Shown here in pieces: positions 8,823 through 17,499 of a stretch of DNA of 64,000 bases. Every line of letters begins with the position of its first letter. The stretch's first letter is position 1. Source of the stretch: Gammaproteobacteria bacterium (GTDB lineage: Bacteria > Pseudomonadota > Gammaproteobacteria > Pseudomonadales > JAUIET01); NCBI GenBank assembly GCA_030429735.1, contig JAUIET010000006.1, positions 186,001 to 250,000 of the forward strand, read 5' to 3'. Below the pieces are notes generated by a model. The model was not told the origin of the DNA and made no database searches. It was given only the letters and a program-made list of their open reading frames with translations. The position numbers and the translations under genes were made by a program.

Positions 8823-10166
8823 TCATTTTTCGTGTGAGCCAGTTGCGCCAGCAACTACCTTGGTGCGACTCACCTGCAGATACTGATCGAGGAATTTAAG
8901 CACAAGACCTTGCGCGCTGTTTGCCTCTGGTAGCTCAGTGTTGGCCGTGAACGCGTGCCACATCGCGTCGAAAACATGCAAATCTGCATACACACCAGCT
9001 TCTCGCAATGCACGATGCAGGCGTACTGTGCTGCTCAACAACAAATCACGGGTGCCGGTTATCAGCAGGCTGGGTGGAAAGCCCTTGTGGTAGTCAGCAT
9101 AGACTGGAGACACAAGAGGGTGTTTCAAGCCCGCTTCGCCAGCATAGATTTCAGCTGCCGCTGCCAATACGCCTCCGTACACAGGAAGCACCGGGTCCAC
9201 CGCCTCATTGGTCACGTAGCTATCACCGGTTTTCGATAGATCCGCCCACGGCGTATTCATATAGGCTGCGGCCGGTAAAGGCATACCCTGATCTCTCGCA
9301 CGGATAATCACAGATGCCGTAAGGCTGCCACCGGCACTGGTACCAAATACGGCGATATTTTCTGCCGCTGTAGTGTCCAGAACCGCCTGATATACGGCAA
9401 CCCCGTCATCGACTGCAGCCGGGAAAGGGTACTCTGGCGGCATTCGGTAATCCACCGCAATCACCTTGTAGTGGCCGGCCATTGCAATACTGGCAGCCTC
9501 AAGCAGGCTGGCCTCTCCACCAAAGAACACGTATGCGCCTCCGTGCAAAGCAATCAGTACTTTGTCGCGCTTGGACTCGGGTAGCTTGTTTGGCGTTACG
9601 ATCCTTACTGGCACGCCGCCTAACTGCGTAGTCTCTATAGTCAGCTGTGCTATATTTTTTAGCCGGTCAATCTGCGGCGCTACACGTAAATTCTGCTGGC
9701 GTTTGAGTTGCTGCCATTGTGTGGGTGATGATGGCCTCAGTAACCGTCCTTCCATCAACACAGGCCTGCCAAGAATCGCTTGCGCCTCAGAACTGACGTG
9801 GCGCGGCACCGGGTACTTTGCAGGTACTGGCTTCTCCGTTGCCAGCGCCGGGTTGAAACTAGGGCAGCTCTGAAAAATACCCAATGCCTCTGCGTGGCCT
9901 GTAGCGTGCCGTGATGAGGCGCGTTCCGAAGGCCAGTGCTGGTTGTCCCTGGCGAGGAGCGCAACGAAGTCACGGTGCGCTACAGGCCGCGCCCTCCGGG
10001 GCTTACAGGCGACTCCAGCCTTTTCGTTGCGAGTTTTTGACGTACGGCCAGTATGCCTGCAAACTCGCGCCTCAATGCTGGAGTCGCCTGTAAGCCAGAG
10101 GCATCGGGTATTTTTCAGAGCTGCCCTAGCGCTTATCAGCAAAAAAAACGCAGCGCGACTCAACAT
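8823..10166 (-). CDS. Exported HSL-type alpha/beta hydrolase interrupted in frame by a MITE
   Basis: 447 residues. The catalytic part is a hormone-sensitive-lipase/acetyl-esterase type alpha/beta hydrolase: oxyanion HGG at 208-210, nucleophile elbow GTSAGG with Ser277, and a C-terminal His404 (MWHAF). It should hydrolyse carboxyl esters. ATG at 10166 has an AGGA ribosome-binding site eight bases away. Residues about 14-102 are encoded by the MITE-like element at 9863-10125. The insertion adds exactly 267 bases (89 codons) without a stop. Removing them joins MLSRAAFFLLISA to SFNPALA, restoring an ordinary signal peptide with an Ala-Leu-Ala cleavage site and a 358-residue precursor. Whether the present protein is still exported or functional is open. 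Confidence 0.85.
   Translation of the reverse strand: MLSRAAFFLLISARAALKNTRCLWLTGDSSIEARVCRHTGRTSKTRNEKAGVACKPRRARPVAHRDFVALLARDNQHWPSERASSRHATGHAEALGIFQSCPSFNPALATEKPVPAKYPVPRHVSSEAQAILGRPVLMEGRLLRPSSPTQWQQLKRQQNLRVAPQIDRLKNIAQLTIETTQLGGVPVRIVTPNKLPESKRDKVLIALHGGAYVFFGGEASLLEAASIAMAGHYKVIAVDYRMPPEYPFPAAVDDGVAVYQAVLDTTAAENIAVFGTSAGGSLTASVIIRARDQGMPLPAAAYMNTPWADLSKTGDSYVTNEAVDPVLPVYGGVLAAAAEIYAGEAGLKHPLVSPVYADYHKGFPPSLLITGTRDLLLSSTVRLHRALREAGVYADLHVFDAMWHAFTANTELPEANSAQGLVLKFLDQYLQVSRTKVVAGATGSHEK
9863..10125. mobile_element. MITE-like element, 263 bp with about 30-bp terminal inverted repeats and CTAG target duplication
   Basis: The terminal inverted repeats 9863-9892 and 10096-10125 match at 29 of 30 positions. 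Both ends abut CTAG (9859-9862 and 10126-10129), consistent with a 4-base target duplication; a TA duplication with slightly longer ends is equally compatible. The interior holds two further inverted repeats: 9896-9914 with 9970-9988 (17 of 19), and 10000-10019 with 10077-10096 (perfect 20), the latter enclosing 10029-10036/10061-10068. It encodes no transposase, so it must have been moved by an element elsewhere. CTAG fits the YTAR target of IS5-type elements, but this is only a hint. It sits inside the hydrolase signal-peptide codons. Confidence 0.85.
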
Positions 10167-10277
10167 AGTTTAGTTCCTACCTGAATGCAGGTTTAGTCTA
10201 CAACAGTTTCTATCCATCCAGCAGTTCGACGCAGAAGTATGCGAAAATAGGGGATTGAGCAAAGCAGGAAAACAGGT

Positions 10278-12134
10278 GTGTCCAATACCCCGCAACAAGA
10301 GGGAATTCAGCTGAGTGCAACAGACGGCAAGCAGCAGGAGTCGATACAGGATCCGAATAATCGCCCCAAGGGTAAAGCCAGCCTGGCTATTTTCAGGAGT
10401 CTGCTGCAATTCCTGAAGCCTTACATGGGGACAGTGGTGGCCGCTGGCGCCGCCTTGTTGTTCACGGCGGCAATCACTTTATCGATCGGTCAGGGTGTAC
10501 GGCTGATGATAGATGGTGGCTTTGTATCCAGTAGCGGTGAGCGTTTGAACTATGCCATTGGCATCATCATGGCACTGGCCACGCTAATGGCGATAGGCAG
10601 TTCACTCAGATTTTACCTGGTGTCCTGGTTAGGCGAGCGCGTGTCAGCCGATCTTCGCCAAGCAGTTTTCGACCATATAATCGGTTTGCACCCCAGCTAT
10701 TTTGAGACCAATCTGAGCGGCGAAATAATGTCGCGTCTTACGGCCGACACCACGATTTTACAGTCCATTATTGGCAGCTCCCTGTCGCTGGCATTGCGCA
10801 ATTCGGTCATGCTGGTCGGTGCTCTCATTATCTTGCTGATAACCAACCTGAAGCTAACCTTGATCGTAATGGCAGCGGTGCCGCTGGTGATCCTGCCAAT
10901 CTTTTGGGTGGGCAGAAAAGTTCGAGACCTGTCGCGCAGAAGCCAGGACAGCATTGCCGGAGTTGGCAGCTATGCGGGCGAGGCCATTCAAAACATAAAA
11001 ACTGTACAAAGCTTTGCGCAGGAGCCGCTGGAAAAACAAGCGTTTGGCAAGGAAGTAGAACAGGCCTTTGACATAGCGCGAAAACGAATAATCCAACGCG
11101 CAGTGATGATTGCGATTGCCATTATCATTATGTTCGCAGGCTTGGCCGGCATGCTGTGGGCAGGCGGTCACGATGTACTCAGCGGGGCGATGACCGCCGG
11201 AGAATTAGGCGCTTTCGTGTTTTACGCGCTGATGGTTGGTATGGCTGTTGGCACCTTGTCCGAAGTGTACGGTGATCTGCAAAGGGCCGCAGGTGCCACA
11301 GAGCGCCTTCTGGAACTGATGAACGTACCCGCAGAAATTAGTGCGCCAGCCAAGCCGATTGCAAATGCGGCCTCGGTGCTACCGAATGCTAAGTTCACGA
11401 ACGTAAGATTCGCCTACCCGGCCCGGCCCGACACTGCGGCACTGGAAGACTTCACGCTGGAAGTTGAAGCCGGAAAAAGCCTGGCGCTGGTTGGGCCTTC
11501 AGGGGCCGGCAAATCCACGGTGTTCGAGTTATTGCAGCGTTTTTACGACCCACAAGCCGGTACGATCGAGTTTGGTGGCATCGATATTCGCGAATTCAAC
11601 CCTCGCGAGTATCGCCAGCAAATCGCCGTTGTTGCGCAGCAACCGGCATTGTTTTCCACCAATGTGGCCAGCAACATCCGCTATGGCAACCCTGACGCCA
11701 GCGATACAGAGGTTGTTGACGCAGCAAAAGCCGCACATGCGCACGAGTTCATCATGCAATTGCCCGACGGCTACCGTAGCTATCTTGGTGAAAGAGGTGT
11801 GCAATTGTCTGGTGGTCAACGTCAGCGCATTGCTATTGCCCGAGCCCTGCTCAAAAACCCCCGCTTACTGCTGTTAGACGAAGCCACCAGCGCCTTGGAC
11901 GCTGAAAGCGAGCATCAAATCCAGGAGGCGCTCGAAGTAATAATGCGAGATAGGACCACCGTGATCATCGCTCATCGGCTTGCGACTGTGTTGCACGCCG
12001 ATAAAATCGCTGTGCTGGACCAGGGTCGGCTGGTGGCTCAAGGCACTCACGCCAGTCTGGTGAAAAGTTCTCCTCTGTACAAGCGATTGGCCGACTTACA
12101 GTTTCGGGATGAGCAGCGCGAAGTGGGTAGTTAA
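10278..12134 (+). CDS. ABC exporter half-transporter (ABCB/MsbA-like), fused permease and ATPase
   Basis: 618 residues. A six-helix transmembrane domain (about 38-330) is followed by an ATP-binding domain. Visible motifs are Walker A GPSGAGKST near 405-413, signature LSGGQRQR near 510, Walker B LLLLDEATSALD near 530 and the switch histidine IAHRLAT near 564. It should act as a homodimer exporting a lipid, drug or peptide from the inner membrane. It is not next to lpxK or waaA, so MsbA orthology is not supported. The GTG at 10278 is chosen because AGGA lies eight bases upstream. It is divergent from the hydrolase, with about 110 bases between the starts. Confidence 0.9.
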   Translation: MSNTPQQEGIQLSATDGKQQESIQDPNNRPKGKASLAIFRSLLQFLKPYMGTVVAAGAALLFTAAITLSIGQGVRLMIDGGFVSSSGERLNYAIGIIMALATLMAIGSSLRFYLVSWLGERVSADLRQAVFDHIIGLHPSYFETNLSGEIMSRLTADTTILQSIIGSSLSLALRNSVMLVGALIILLITNLKLTLIVMAAVPLVILPIFWVGRKVRDLSRRSQDSIAGVGSYAGEAIQNIKTVQSFAQEPLEKQAFGKEVEQAFDIARKRIIQRAVMIAIAIIIMFAGLAGMLWAGGHDVLSGAMTAGELGAFVFYALMVGMAVGTLSEVYGDLQRAAGATERLLELMNVPAEISAPAKPIANAASVLPNAKFTNVRFAYPARPDTAALEDFTLEVEAGKSLALVGPSGAGKSTVFELLQRFYDPQAGTIEFGGIDIREFNPREYRQQIAVVAQQPALFSTNVASNIRYGNPDASDTEVVDAAKAAHAHEFIMQLPDGYRSYLGERGVQLSGGQRQRIAIARALLKNPRLLLLDEATSALDAESEHQIQEALEVIMRDRTTVIIAHRLATVLHADKIAVLDQGRLVAQGTHASLVKSSPLYKRLADLQFRDEQREVGS

Positions 12135-12141
12135 GGAATGA

Positions 12142-12306
12142 TTATTTGTCCCAGCCATCCTCATCCAGTTTCTTCAACTTGCTTCGATCGACATCGTCGA
12201 GCATTCGTTCGCTGTTTTTAAGCATTCGCCAGGATGATCTCATCACTCCACCAACAATCAGAATCGCCAGCACGATATATGCAATGGTTTTCAACTCTTC
12301 ATTCAT
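12142..12306 (-). CDS. Small single-pass membrane protein, 54 aa
   Basis: Not recognised. 54 residues. The ATG at 12306 is preceded by AGGAG five bases upstream, a strong ribosome-binding site that supports a real gene. One hydrophobic helix (about 6-24, TIAYIVLAILIVGGVM) is followed by a charged C-terminal tail (KNSERMLDDVDRSKLKKLDEDGWDK). Probably an inner-membrane microprotein. It lies tail to tail with the ABC exporter, seven bases from its stop, and on the same strand as the TauE-like gene upstream. Confidence 0.55.
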   Translation of the reverse strand: MNEELKTIAYIVLAILIVGGVMRSSWRMLKNSERMLDDVDRSKLKKLDEDGWDK

Positions 12307-12418
12307 AGCTGCTCCTAGTGTCCCTTGCCAATATAGTCGATATTCCCTGCGGAACACTTCTAGAAGAACGCCATTGCGCTGGCTCTAAATGGTACGAACT
12401 TATGGTAAGGAACACCAG

Positions 12419-13174
12419 CTAGAAAAACAGCAGTTTAACGATCAGTGCCAGCAATACGAGGTTGAACACCCGACGAATAATCGCATCTCCATGCGCCATT
12501 GTGACATGGGCTCCCAGCCAACCGCCAATTGAATTTCCCACTGCCAGGCACAGCCCAACCAGCCACAGAATTTCTACCTGGCTGGCAAATACCAGAAGGG
12601 CCGCAATGGTGTACACCAGCACGATAAATACCTTGTGCATGTTAACGGCCACCAAATCAAGCTGCATGACCCGGTACAATATGGGCATCAAAATGAAACC
12701 GACTCCCAGCTGGATAAATCCACCCCAAATACCCGCGCCAAACATGCAGACATGGCCAGCTATCCACCTTGCTCTACTCAATGGCTTGGTCTGCTCTTTG
12801 ACTTGAGTCGTTGGTTTTTTGTCGGTGGCCATTAGTATCATAACGACGATCATCACCGCGGCAACCACCCGTTCAAACCACTCGCCCTGTAAGTCTGTGC
12901 CAATTTGCGCGCCAATAATGGCGCCTGGGACAGCGGCCAGGGCAAGGCTCAGGCTCAATTTGAAATCTGAGAAACCCTTTCTGAAGAAAGTGATAACAGC
13001 CGTCACGTTTTGCGCCAGAATGGCGATACGGTTTGTGCCGTTTGCAACCGGACCTGGTATGTCGAGAAATAGCATGGCCGGCACAGTCAGTAGCGAACCA
13101 CCACCGGCCATAACATTCATGAAGCCGGCAGCAATACCCGTTAAAGTCAACAATAGCAGCTGCCAGATTTCCAT
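12419..13174 (-). CDS. TauE/SafE-family membrane permease (sulfite/sulfoacetate exporter family)
   Basis: 251 residues, almost entirely hydrophobic, with about eight predicted membrane helices in two repeats. Each repeat has the family Gly/Pro-rich signature (GIAAGFMNVMAGGGSLLTVPAML near the N-terminus and MFGAGIWGGFIQLGVGFILMPIL in the middle). TauE/SafE proteins are inner-membrane transporters proposed to move sulfite, sulfoacetate or other organic acids; the substrate is not identifiable here. Start ATG at 13174. It is preceded on the same strand by the MFS permease and followed by the 54-residue membrane protein; no sulfur-metabolism neighbours. Confidence 0.88.
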   Translation of the reverse strand: MEIWQLLLLTLTGIAAGFMNVMAGGGSLLTVPAMLFLDIPGPVANGTNRIAILAQNVTAVITFFRKGFSDFKLSLSLALAAVPGAIIGAQIGTDLQGEWFERVVAAVMIVVMILMATDKKPTTQVKEQTKPLSRARWIAGHVCMFGAGIWGGFIQLGVGFILMPILYRVMQLDLVAVNMHKVFIVLVYTIAALLVFASQVEILWLVGLCLAVGNSIGGWLGAHVTMAHGDAIIRRVFNLVLLALIVKLLFF

Positions 13175-13239
13175 GCAGACACCCAGTAGTTAAGAGTTCG
13201 TGCACGTTACCGTGCACGAACTGGTTTGTACAGACAACC

Positions 13240-14493
13240 CTATGGGTCTAAGGCCGTCGTTTCCTCCATTGCAGTTCGGGTCTCGGAACTGATCGTGCTT
13301 TTCGCTAACGCGTAACACAGGGCAAGCACCGAGGCTCCAAGCAGAGGGATGCTGAGCGCGGCCAAACCCAGTAACGACGCCCGCATACCGAACTGATCAA
13401 CTGCAAACCCGAGCATCGGTCCAGCAACAATAAACGCCGCTCTGATCAGCAGATTAAGTACTGAATTTATTGTTGCTCTAAACGCGCCGTCTACCCGCCT
13501 ATTGAGTGCGTCGTACAACAGCACTGAATTCAGGCCACGACACACGGGAAACAGCAAGGCGCAAGCCACACCAGCCCATCCTGACAATCCTGCCATACCG
13601 AGAAATGCAACGACGGTGAATGCGGCCGTTGCCAACATAAGCTGCGCAGCACCCGTCACTTGTTCTAAAGCCGAGGCCCAATGCGCGCTGATGCCGCGTA
13701 TCAAGCAGTGCAGAGCCCACAGGAACCCAAAGTACTCTAAAGGTACCGATTGAAGCTCCCAGTAGCGCTGGAATGTCCAGAACGCCAATAAGGCGATCAG
13801 ACCAAAGCTCACTGTGCTGATGGCACTCCACAGTACAATTCGATCACCGCACACCAGCGTTGTTGCAATAGCACGTGCATTGTCGCTGTGATCGCCCGAC
13901 CCTACAGAGCGCGGTGGCTCAATCAGAGTCAATGACAACAGTAAGGGTGGCACACCCAGCAATAATTGCAGGCCCAATAAGACTTCGAACGCAGGGGCCA
14001 CGTCAAAGCTCAAAAATACGACGCTGGCACTGACAGCAGCAACTCCCTCAGCAATAGATGTCATAGCCACCAACTTACCAACCGACGCCGGCAGGTTGAA
14101 CTTCTTGTTCAATTTCTGCAGGGCTAACTGCGAGTCGAACAACATCGCCATGTCAGACCCGGAGCTTAGGCTCAGGGCAATACCCATGACTATTTCGAAG
14201 ACTATAAAGTCAATAAATGTTTCGGCGGAATACAAGCACGCGTAGCTCAACAGCATCAATACAGCTGACAAACACAAACTGACTTTGCGACCATACACGT
14301 CGGCAAGGTAACCAGAAGGTACCTCGAACACGGCAACAGTCAGCGCAAACGCCGCTTGAGTTTGCAGAATTTCAGCCATGCTCAAGCCCTTACCCAACAG
14401 TAACGGCACGAAAACCGGAATTATCAGCTGCAGCGCGTGGCACGCGCCTATGCCGTAAATTTTCAGTATGTTGTGTATCAAAGCACGTTCCAT
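13240..14493 (-). CDS. Major facilitator superfamily permease
   Basis: 417 residues with about twelve hydrophobic segments. The MFS motif A-like loop between helices 2 and 3 is visible (GYLADVYGRKVSLCLSAVLM near residue 60). It should be a proton-coupled transporter of a small molecule, import or efflux unknown. The ATG at 14493 is preferred over a GTG nine bases upstream because AAAGG then lies eight bases away. The 5' leader contains a terminator-like hairpin about 115 bases before the start and a competing upstream pairing, suggesting attenuation-type control. The neighbours do not reveal a substrate. Confidence 0.85.
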   Translation of the reverse strand: MERALIHNILKIYGIGACHALQLIIPVFVPLLLGKGLSMAEILQTQAAFALTVAVFEVPSGYLADVYGRKVSLCLSAVLMLLSYACLYSAETFIDFIVFEIVMGIALSLSSGSDMAMLFDSQLALQKLNKKFNLPASVGKLVAMTSIAEGVAAVSASVVFLSFDVAPAFEVLLGLQLLLGVPPLLLSLTLIEPPRSVGSGDHSDNARAIATTLVCGDRIVLWSAISTVSFGLIALLAFWTFQRYWELQSVPLEYFGFLWALHCLIRGISAHWASALEQVTGAAQLMLATAAFTVVAFLGMAGLSGWAGVACALLFPVCRGLNSVLLYDALNRRVDGAFRATINSVLNLLIRAAFIVAGPMLGFAVDQFGMRASLLGLAALSIPLLGASVLALCYALAKSTISSETRTAMEETTALDP

Positions 14494-14611
14494 GCTGTTC
14501 ACCTTTCCTCTACTACTTATCTCTCAACAAGACGTCCCTCGCTTGCTATAACCGAGCCTCTCCCACTTCTGACCCAAAGCTGAAAGCTTGCATTTTCACA
14601 GCGCCAGAAAC

Positions 14612-14645
14612 AAAAAAGCCCCCGGGAACGTTATTCGCGGGGGCT
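14612..14645 (-). terminator. Intrinsic terminator-like hairpin upstream of the MFS gene
   Basis: Read on the minus strand, the stem pairs 14634-14645 with 14617-14628 (11 of 12 pairs, GC-rich, 5-base loop) and is followed by six T (14617-14612). It lies about 350 bases beyond lon, which has its own nearer terminator, and about 115 bases before the MFS start. It is therefore either the end of a small transcript or an attenuator for the MFS gene. Confidence 0.65.
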
Positions 14646-14683
14646 GCTGTTCAAAAAGCGCTAGTCGTTGGCGACTATCCCCC
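14639..14683 (-). promoter_or_regulatory. Candidate antiterminator competing with the MFS-leader terminator
   Basis: On the minus strand GGGGG (14683-14679) can pair with CCCCC (14643-14639), enclosing a perfect 6-bp hairpin (14672-14677 with 14662-14667). The same CCCCC is the 5' arm of the terminator at 14612-14645, so the two structures exclude each other. This geometry is seen in attenuators and riboswitches. The pairing is only five GC pairs plus the inner hairpin; no known riboswitch class is recognised. Confidence 0.35.
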
Positions 14684-14903
14684 TGGCTCCACTAGTGTGT
14701 TTTTCACGCGGCTCACGGAATTTGAGCGCAACACGCCACACTTGCCTGCATGCCAAATATGGCCATAAGCACGCATGCCCGACGTTGCCGGAGCAGCGTC
14801 GATGCTAAATACAATGTTTATTGATGGCTGTATCATGTTCAATAAAGTGTGGCTAAGTGTGTATTCCTATGTGCGTACTGCAACAAGAGTTCATCCAAAG
14901 ACG

Positions 14904-14957
14904 AAAAAACGGCCAAGGTTTTAAGGTCTGTGAAAACCCGAAAAACCGCAGCCGTTT
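14904..14957 (-). terminator. Probable intrinsic terminator of lon
   Basis: On the minus strand AAACGGC...GGTTTT pairs with AAAACC...GCCGTTT (arms near 14941-14957 and 14908-14923) with a 3-base internal loop, and ends in a run of six T (14909-14904). It begins about 53 bases after the lon stop codon. The stem is interrupted, so strength is uncertain. Confidence 0.5.
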
Positions 14958-15009
14958 AACTCCGTTAAGTTTGGCCTAAAGCATGATACAAAGCAAGACC
15001 GTGTGCCTA

Positions 15010-17436
15010 CTATTTACCGAATGCTATCTCAAACACTTGATCGTAATGTTCAGCAAAGTGAACTGTTAGACCCTTGCGCAAGTAGTCAGGCAGTTCATCG
15101 AAATCTCTACGACAGGCTTCAGGCAAGATAAGCTCCTTGATTTTGCTGCGCCGTGCTGCAATTACCTTTTCACGAATCCCCCCTACGGCCAACACCTGGC
15201 CTGTTAAGGTGATTTCCCCGGTCATGGCCAACGGTCTCAGTACTTTTTGATTTCTCGCCAGCGAAATCAATGCGGTTGTCATGGTAATTCCCGCACTCGG
15301 ACCATCTTTCGGTGTTGCACCTTCTGGCACATGCAGGTGGATATAAGACTTATCAAAGAACTCCAGGTCACAGTCGTACTTTGCCAGATTCGAAATGACA
15401 TAGCTGTAGGCGATTTCAGCCGATTCACGCATTACCTCGCCCAGCTTTCCAGTTAATTTGAAACCCCGATTGTCGGTGTGAATACACGTTGCCTCAAGCG
15501 GCAGGGTAGCCCCACCCATGCTGGTCCAAGCTAATCCTGTGACCACACCTATACCGGACATCATGCGTTCCTGGCGAAAAATTGGCGGACCTAAGTATTC
15601 TTCAACTTCATCTTTACCAATGCGGAGCTTCTTGTCCGGCTCCCGTAAAAATTGCATGATCGCTTTGCGAATAATGCGCTTCAGTTGTTTTTCCAGATTT
15701 CGAACACCGGCCTCGCGCGCGTAACCTTCGATCAGTAATCGCAGGGCACCCTGGTTTATGCGAAGCTGCTGCGCTTTGACACCCGCTTTTTTCAAGGCTT
15801 TAGGCCACAGGTGATTCTTTGCAATGGCCAGTTTTTCTTCCGTGATATATCCGGCCAGGCGAATGGTTTCCATACGATCCAGCAAGGGCGCCGGAATTGA
15901 ATCAAGCTGATTTGCTGTACAAACAAACAGAACTTTCGACAAATCGATTGGCAGATCAATATAGTGGTCAAGAAATTGTGCATTCTGTTCCGGGTCCAAC
16001 ACTTCCAGCAAAGCGGACGCCGGATCGCCTTGGTAGGACGCGCCAATTTTGTCGATCTCGTCCAACATGATGACGGGATTGGAAACTTCAACCTGTTTTA
16101 ATGCTTGCACAAATTTTCCGGGCATTGCACCAATGTAGGTACGCCTGTGCCCCTTTATTTCCGCTTCATCGCGCATACCACCCAAGCTGAATCTATAGAA
16201 CTTGCGATCGAGCGCATCGGCGATCGAGCGCCCTATCGACGTCTTACCCACGCCCGGTGGACCAACCAGTAATAAAATCGAGCCCGCGATTTCACCTTTA
16301 TACACACCAACCGCAAGGAATTCCTTGATCCGGTCTTTGACATCATCAAGACCATCATGATGTGCATCCAACACCTGCTGGGCGTGTTCAAGGTCAAGCC
16401 TGTCATCAGAGTAAACGCCCCAAGGCACTGAGGTTGCCCAGTCGAGATAATTTCGGGTGACGCCATATTCCGGAGAACCGGAGTCAAGTACCGACAGCTT
16501 TTGCAGCTCTTCCTCAATTTTTTTTAGGGCATAGTCTGGCGGATGCAGCGCGTCCAGTCGTTCTCGAAACTGGTCAGCGTCAGCCGTCCGGTCATCTTTA
16601 GAGATACCCAGCTCTTTCTGGATTATTTTCAATTGTTCGCGCAAAAAGAACTCGCGCTGGTTGTCGCTGACCTGCTCATTAATACGGGCTGTGATGGAGG
16701 TCTGTAACTCAGCCACTTCCATTTCATTGCGCAGCAACACCAGCACCTTTTCCATGCGTTCCTGCAAAGGAATAGTCTCTAATATTTCCTGAAGCGCATC
16801 ACCCTTGGCCGATGTAATTGCTGCGGCGAAGTCGGTGAGTGGTGACGGGTCATTCGGACTGAATCGGCTCAAATAATTTTTTAGCTCTTCAGTGTACAAA
16901 GGGTTCAGCGGCAACAGGTCCTTGATCGCTTTGACGATCGCCATGGCATAGGCTTTAACACCATCACTGTCGTCCGCCTCAGCGGCCGGGTAGCTCACCT
17001 GAGCAATAAACGGCGGTTCATTCTTATACCAGTGCTGGATCTGAAACCGCTTTAGACCCTGCGCAATAAACTGGAGTTGCTCATTATCAGCGATCGCCGA
17101 GTGAATTTTTACCACGCAGCCAATCAACGGCAGGTCTTCAGCCTGAACCTGGTCAGGGTCCTGATCACCAACATACACCAGGCCAAGCGCTGCATGCGGT
17201 GTTTTAGCAACCCGTTTAAGGGTGTCCTTCCAGCGATTCTTATTGACGAGCACCGGCTGGATTTGCGCCGGGAAAAAAGGGCGGCCGGCTATGGGCAGGA
17301 TATAGAGCTTATCGGGCAGCACATCGTCGGGCTTTGCCAGGGTAAAGCCTTCACCTGAAGCATTCTCGTTCAATGTCTCATGATTCTCGTCTGCTCCTGT
17401 GTAAATTAATGATTCTATTGTGTTTTCTTCCGACAT
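15010..17436 (-). CDS. lon: ATP-dependent Lon-family protease (LonA type, variant N-terminus)
   Basis: Hexameric AAA+ serine protease degrading misfolded and regulatory proteins. 808 residues. An N-terminal substrate-binding domain (about 35-230) is followed by AAA+ with Walker A GPPGVGKT at 392-399 and Walker B VIMLDEID. The C-terminal protease carries catalytic Ser714 (PKDGPSAG) and Lys757 (IREKV), spaced 43 residues as in E. coli S679/K722. The N-terminus reads [14 protein letters not shown] rather than the LPLRDVVVFP of classical Lon. This recalls the second Lon of pseudomonads (AsrA type); that subgrouping is from memory. The ATG at 17436 is chosen over 17469 because the heat-shock promoter would initiate at about 17463. 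No clpX or clpP nearby. Confidence 0.93.
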   Translation of the reverse strand: MSEENTIESLIYTGADENHETLNENASGEGFTLAKPDDVLPDKLYILPIAGRPFFPAQIQPVLVNKNRWKDTLKRVAKTPHAALGLVYVGDQDPDQVQAEDLPLIGCVVKIHSAIADNEQLQFIAQGLKRFQIQHWYKNEPPFIAQVSYPAAEADDSDGVKAYAMAIVKAIKDLLPLNPLYTEELKNYLSRFSPNDPSPLTDFAAAITSAKGDALQEILETIPLQERMEKVLVLLRNEMEVAELQTSITARINEQVSDNQREFFLREQLKIIQKELGISKDDRTADADQFRERLDALHPPDYALKKIEEELQKLSVLDSGSPEYGVTRNYLDWATSVPWGVYSDDRLDLEHAQQVLDAHHDGLDDVKDRIKEFLAVGVYKGEIAGSILLLVGPPGVGKTSIGRSIADALDRKFYRFSLGGMRDEAEIKGHRRTYIGAMPGKFVQALKQVEVSNPVIMLDEIDKIGASYQGDPASALLEVLDPEQNAQFLDHYIDLPIDLSKVLFVCTANQLDSIPAPLLDRMETIRLAGYITEEKLAIAKNHLWPKALKKAGVKAQQLRINQGALRLLIEGYAREAGVRNLEKQLKRIIRKAIMQFLREPDKKLRIGKDEVEEYLGPPIFRQERMMSGIGVVTGLAWTSMGGATLPLEATCIHTDNRGFKLTGKLGEVMRESAEIAYSYVISNLAKYDCDLEFFDKSYIHLHVPEGATPKDGPSAGITMTTALISLARNQKVLRPLAMTGEITLTGQVLAVGGIREKVIAARRSKIKELILPEACRRDFDELPDYLRKGLTVHFAEHYDQVFEIAFGK

Positions 17437-17470
17437 TTCTCTCGCTCGTGCGCACACTGACTGCGCCATT

Positions 17471-17499
17471 AATATGGGTGCTTAGACTACAAAATCAAG
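17471..17499 (-). promoter_or_regulatory. Sigma-32 (heat-shock) promoter of lon
   Basis: On the minus strand CTTGATT (17499-17493) and CCCATATT (17478-17471) are separated by 14 bases. This is close to the RpoH consensus CTTGAAA-N13-15-CCCCATNT. Transcription should start near 17463, about 27 bases before the ATG at 17436 and downstream of the ATG at 17469. Heat-shock control of lon is well established in enterobacteria. Confidence 0.7.

Larger units (their letters stand above)
14494..15009. other. Intergenic region between lon and the MFS gene
   Basis: 516 bases without a convincing ORF. On the minus strand it holds two terminator-like hairpins (14904-14957 just after lon; 14612-14645 before the MFS gene). 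Between them is a roughly 250-base stretch with a potential alternative pairing (14639-14643 with 14679-14683) and an inverted repeat TTTATTGA/TCAATAAA near 14817-14847. I tested it by eye for tmRNA, tRNA, 6S RNA and several common riboswitch cores and recognised none. It may encode a leader RNA or a small RNA. Confidence 0.5.

Noticed and set aside
9911-10173. Plus-strand open frames within the MITE
   Set aside because: Too short to be transposases and lie on both strands of a hairpin-rich sequence; they reflect the inverted repeats.
14670-14681. GGCGACTATCC also resembles the 12-bp repeat at 56001-56036
   Set aside because: A single 11-base match 41 kb away is expected to be chance; no array there.
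14600-15009. tmRNA, 6S RNA or tRNA in the lon-MFS interval
   Set aside because: No tag-peptide reading frame, no tRNA-like acceptor/T-arm pair and no 6S-type bubble could be identified by eye.
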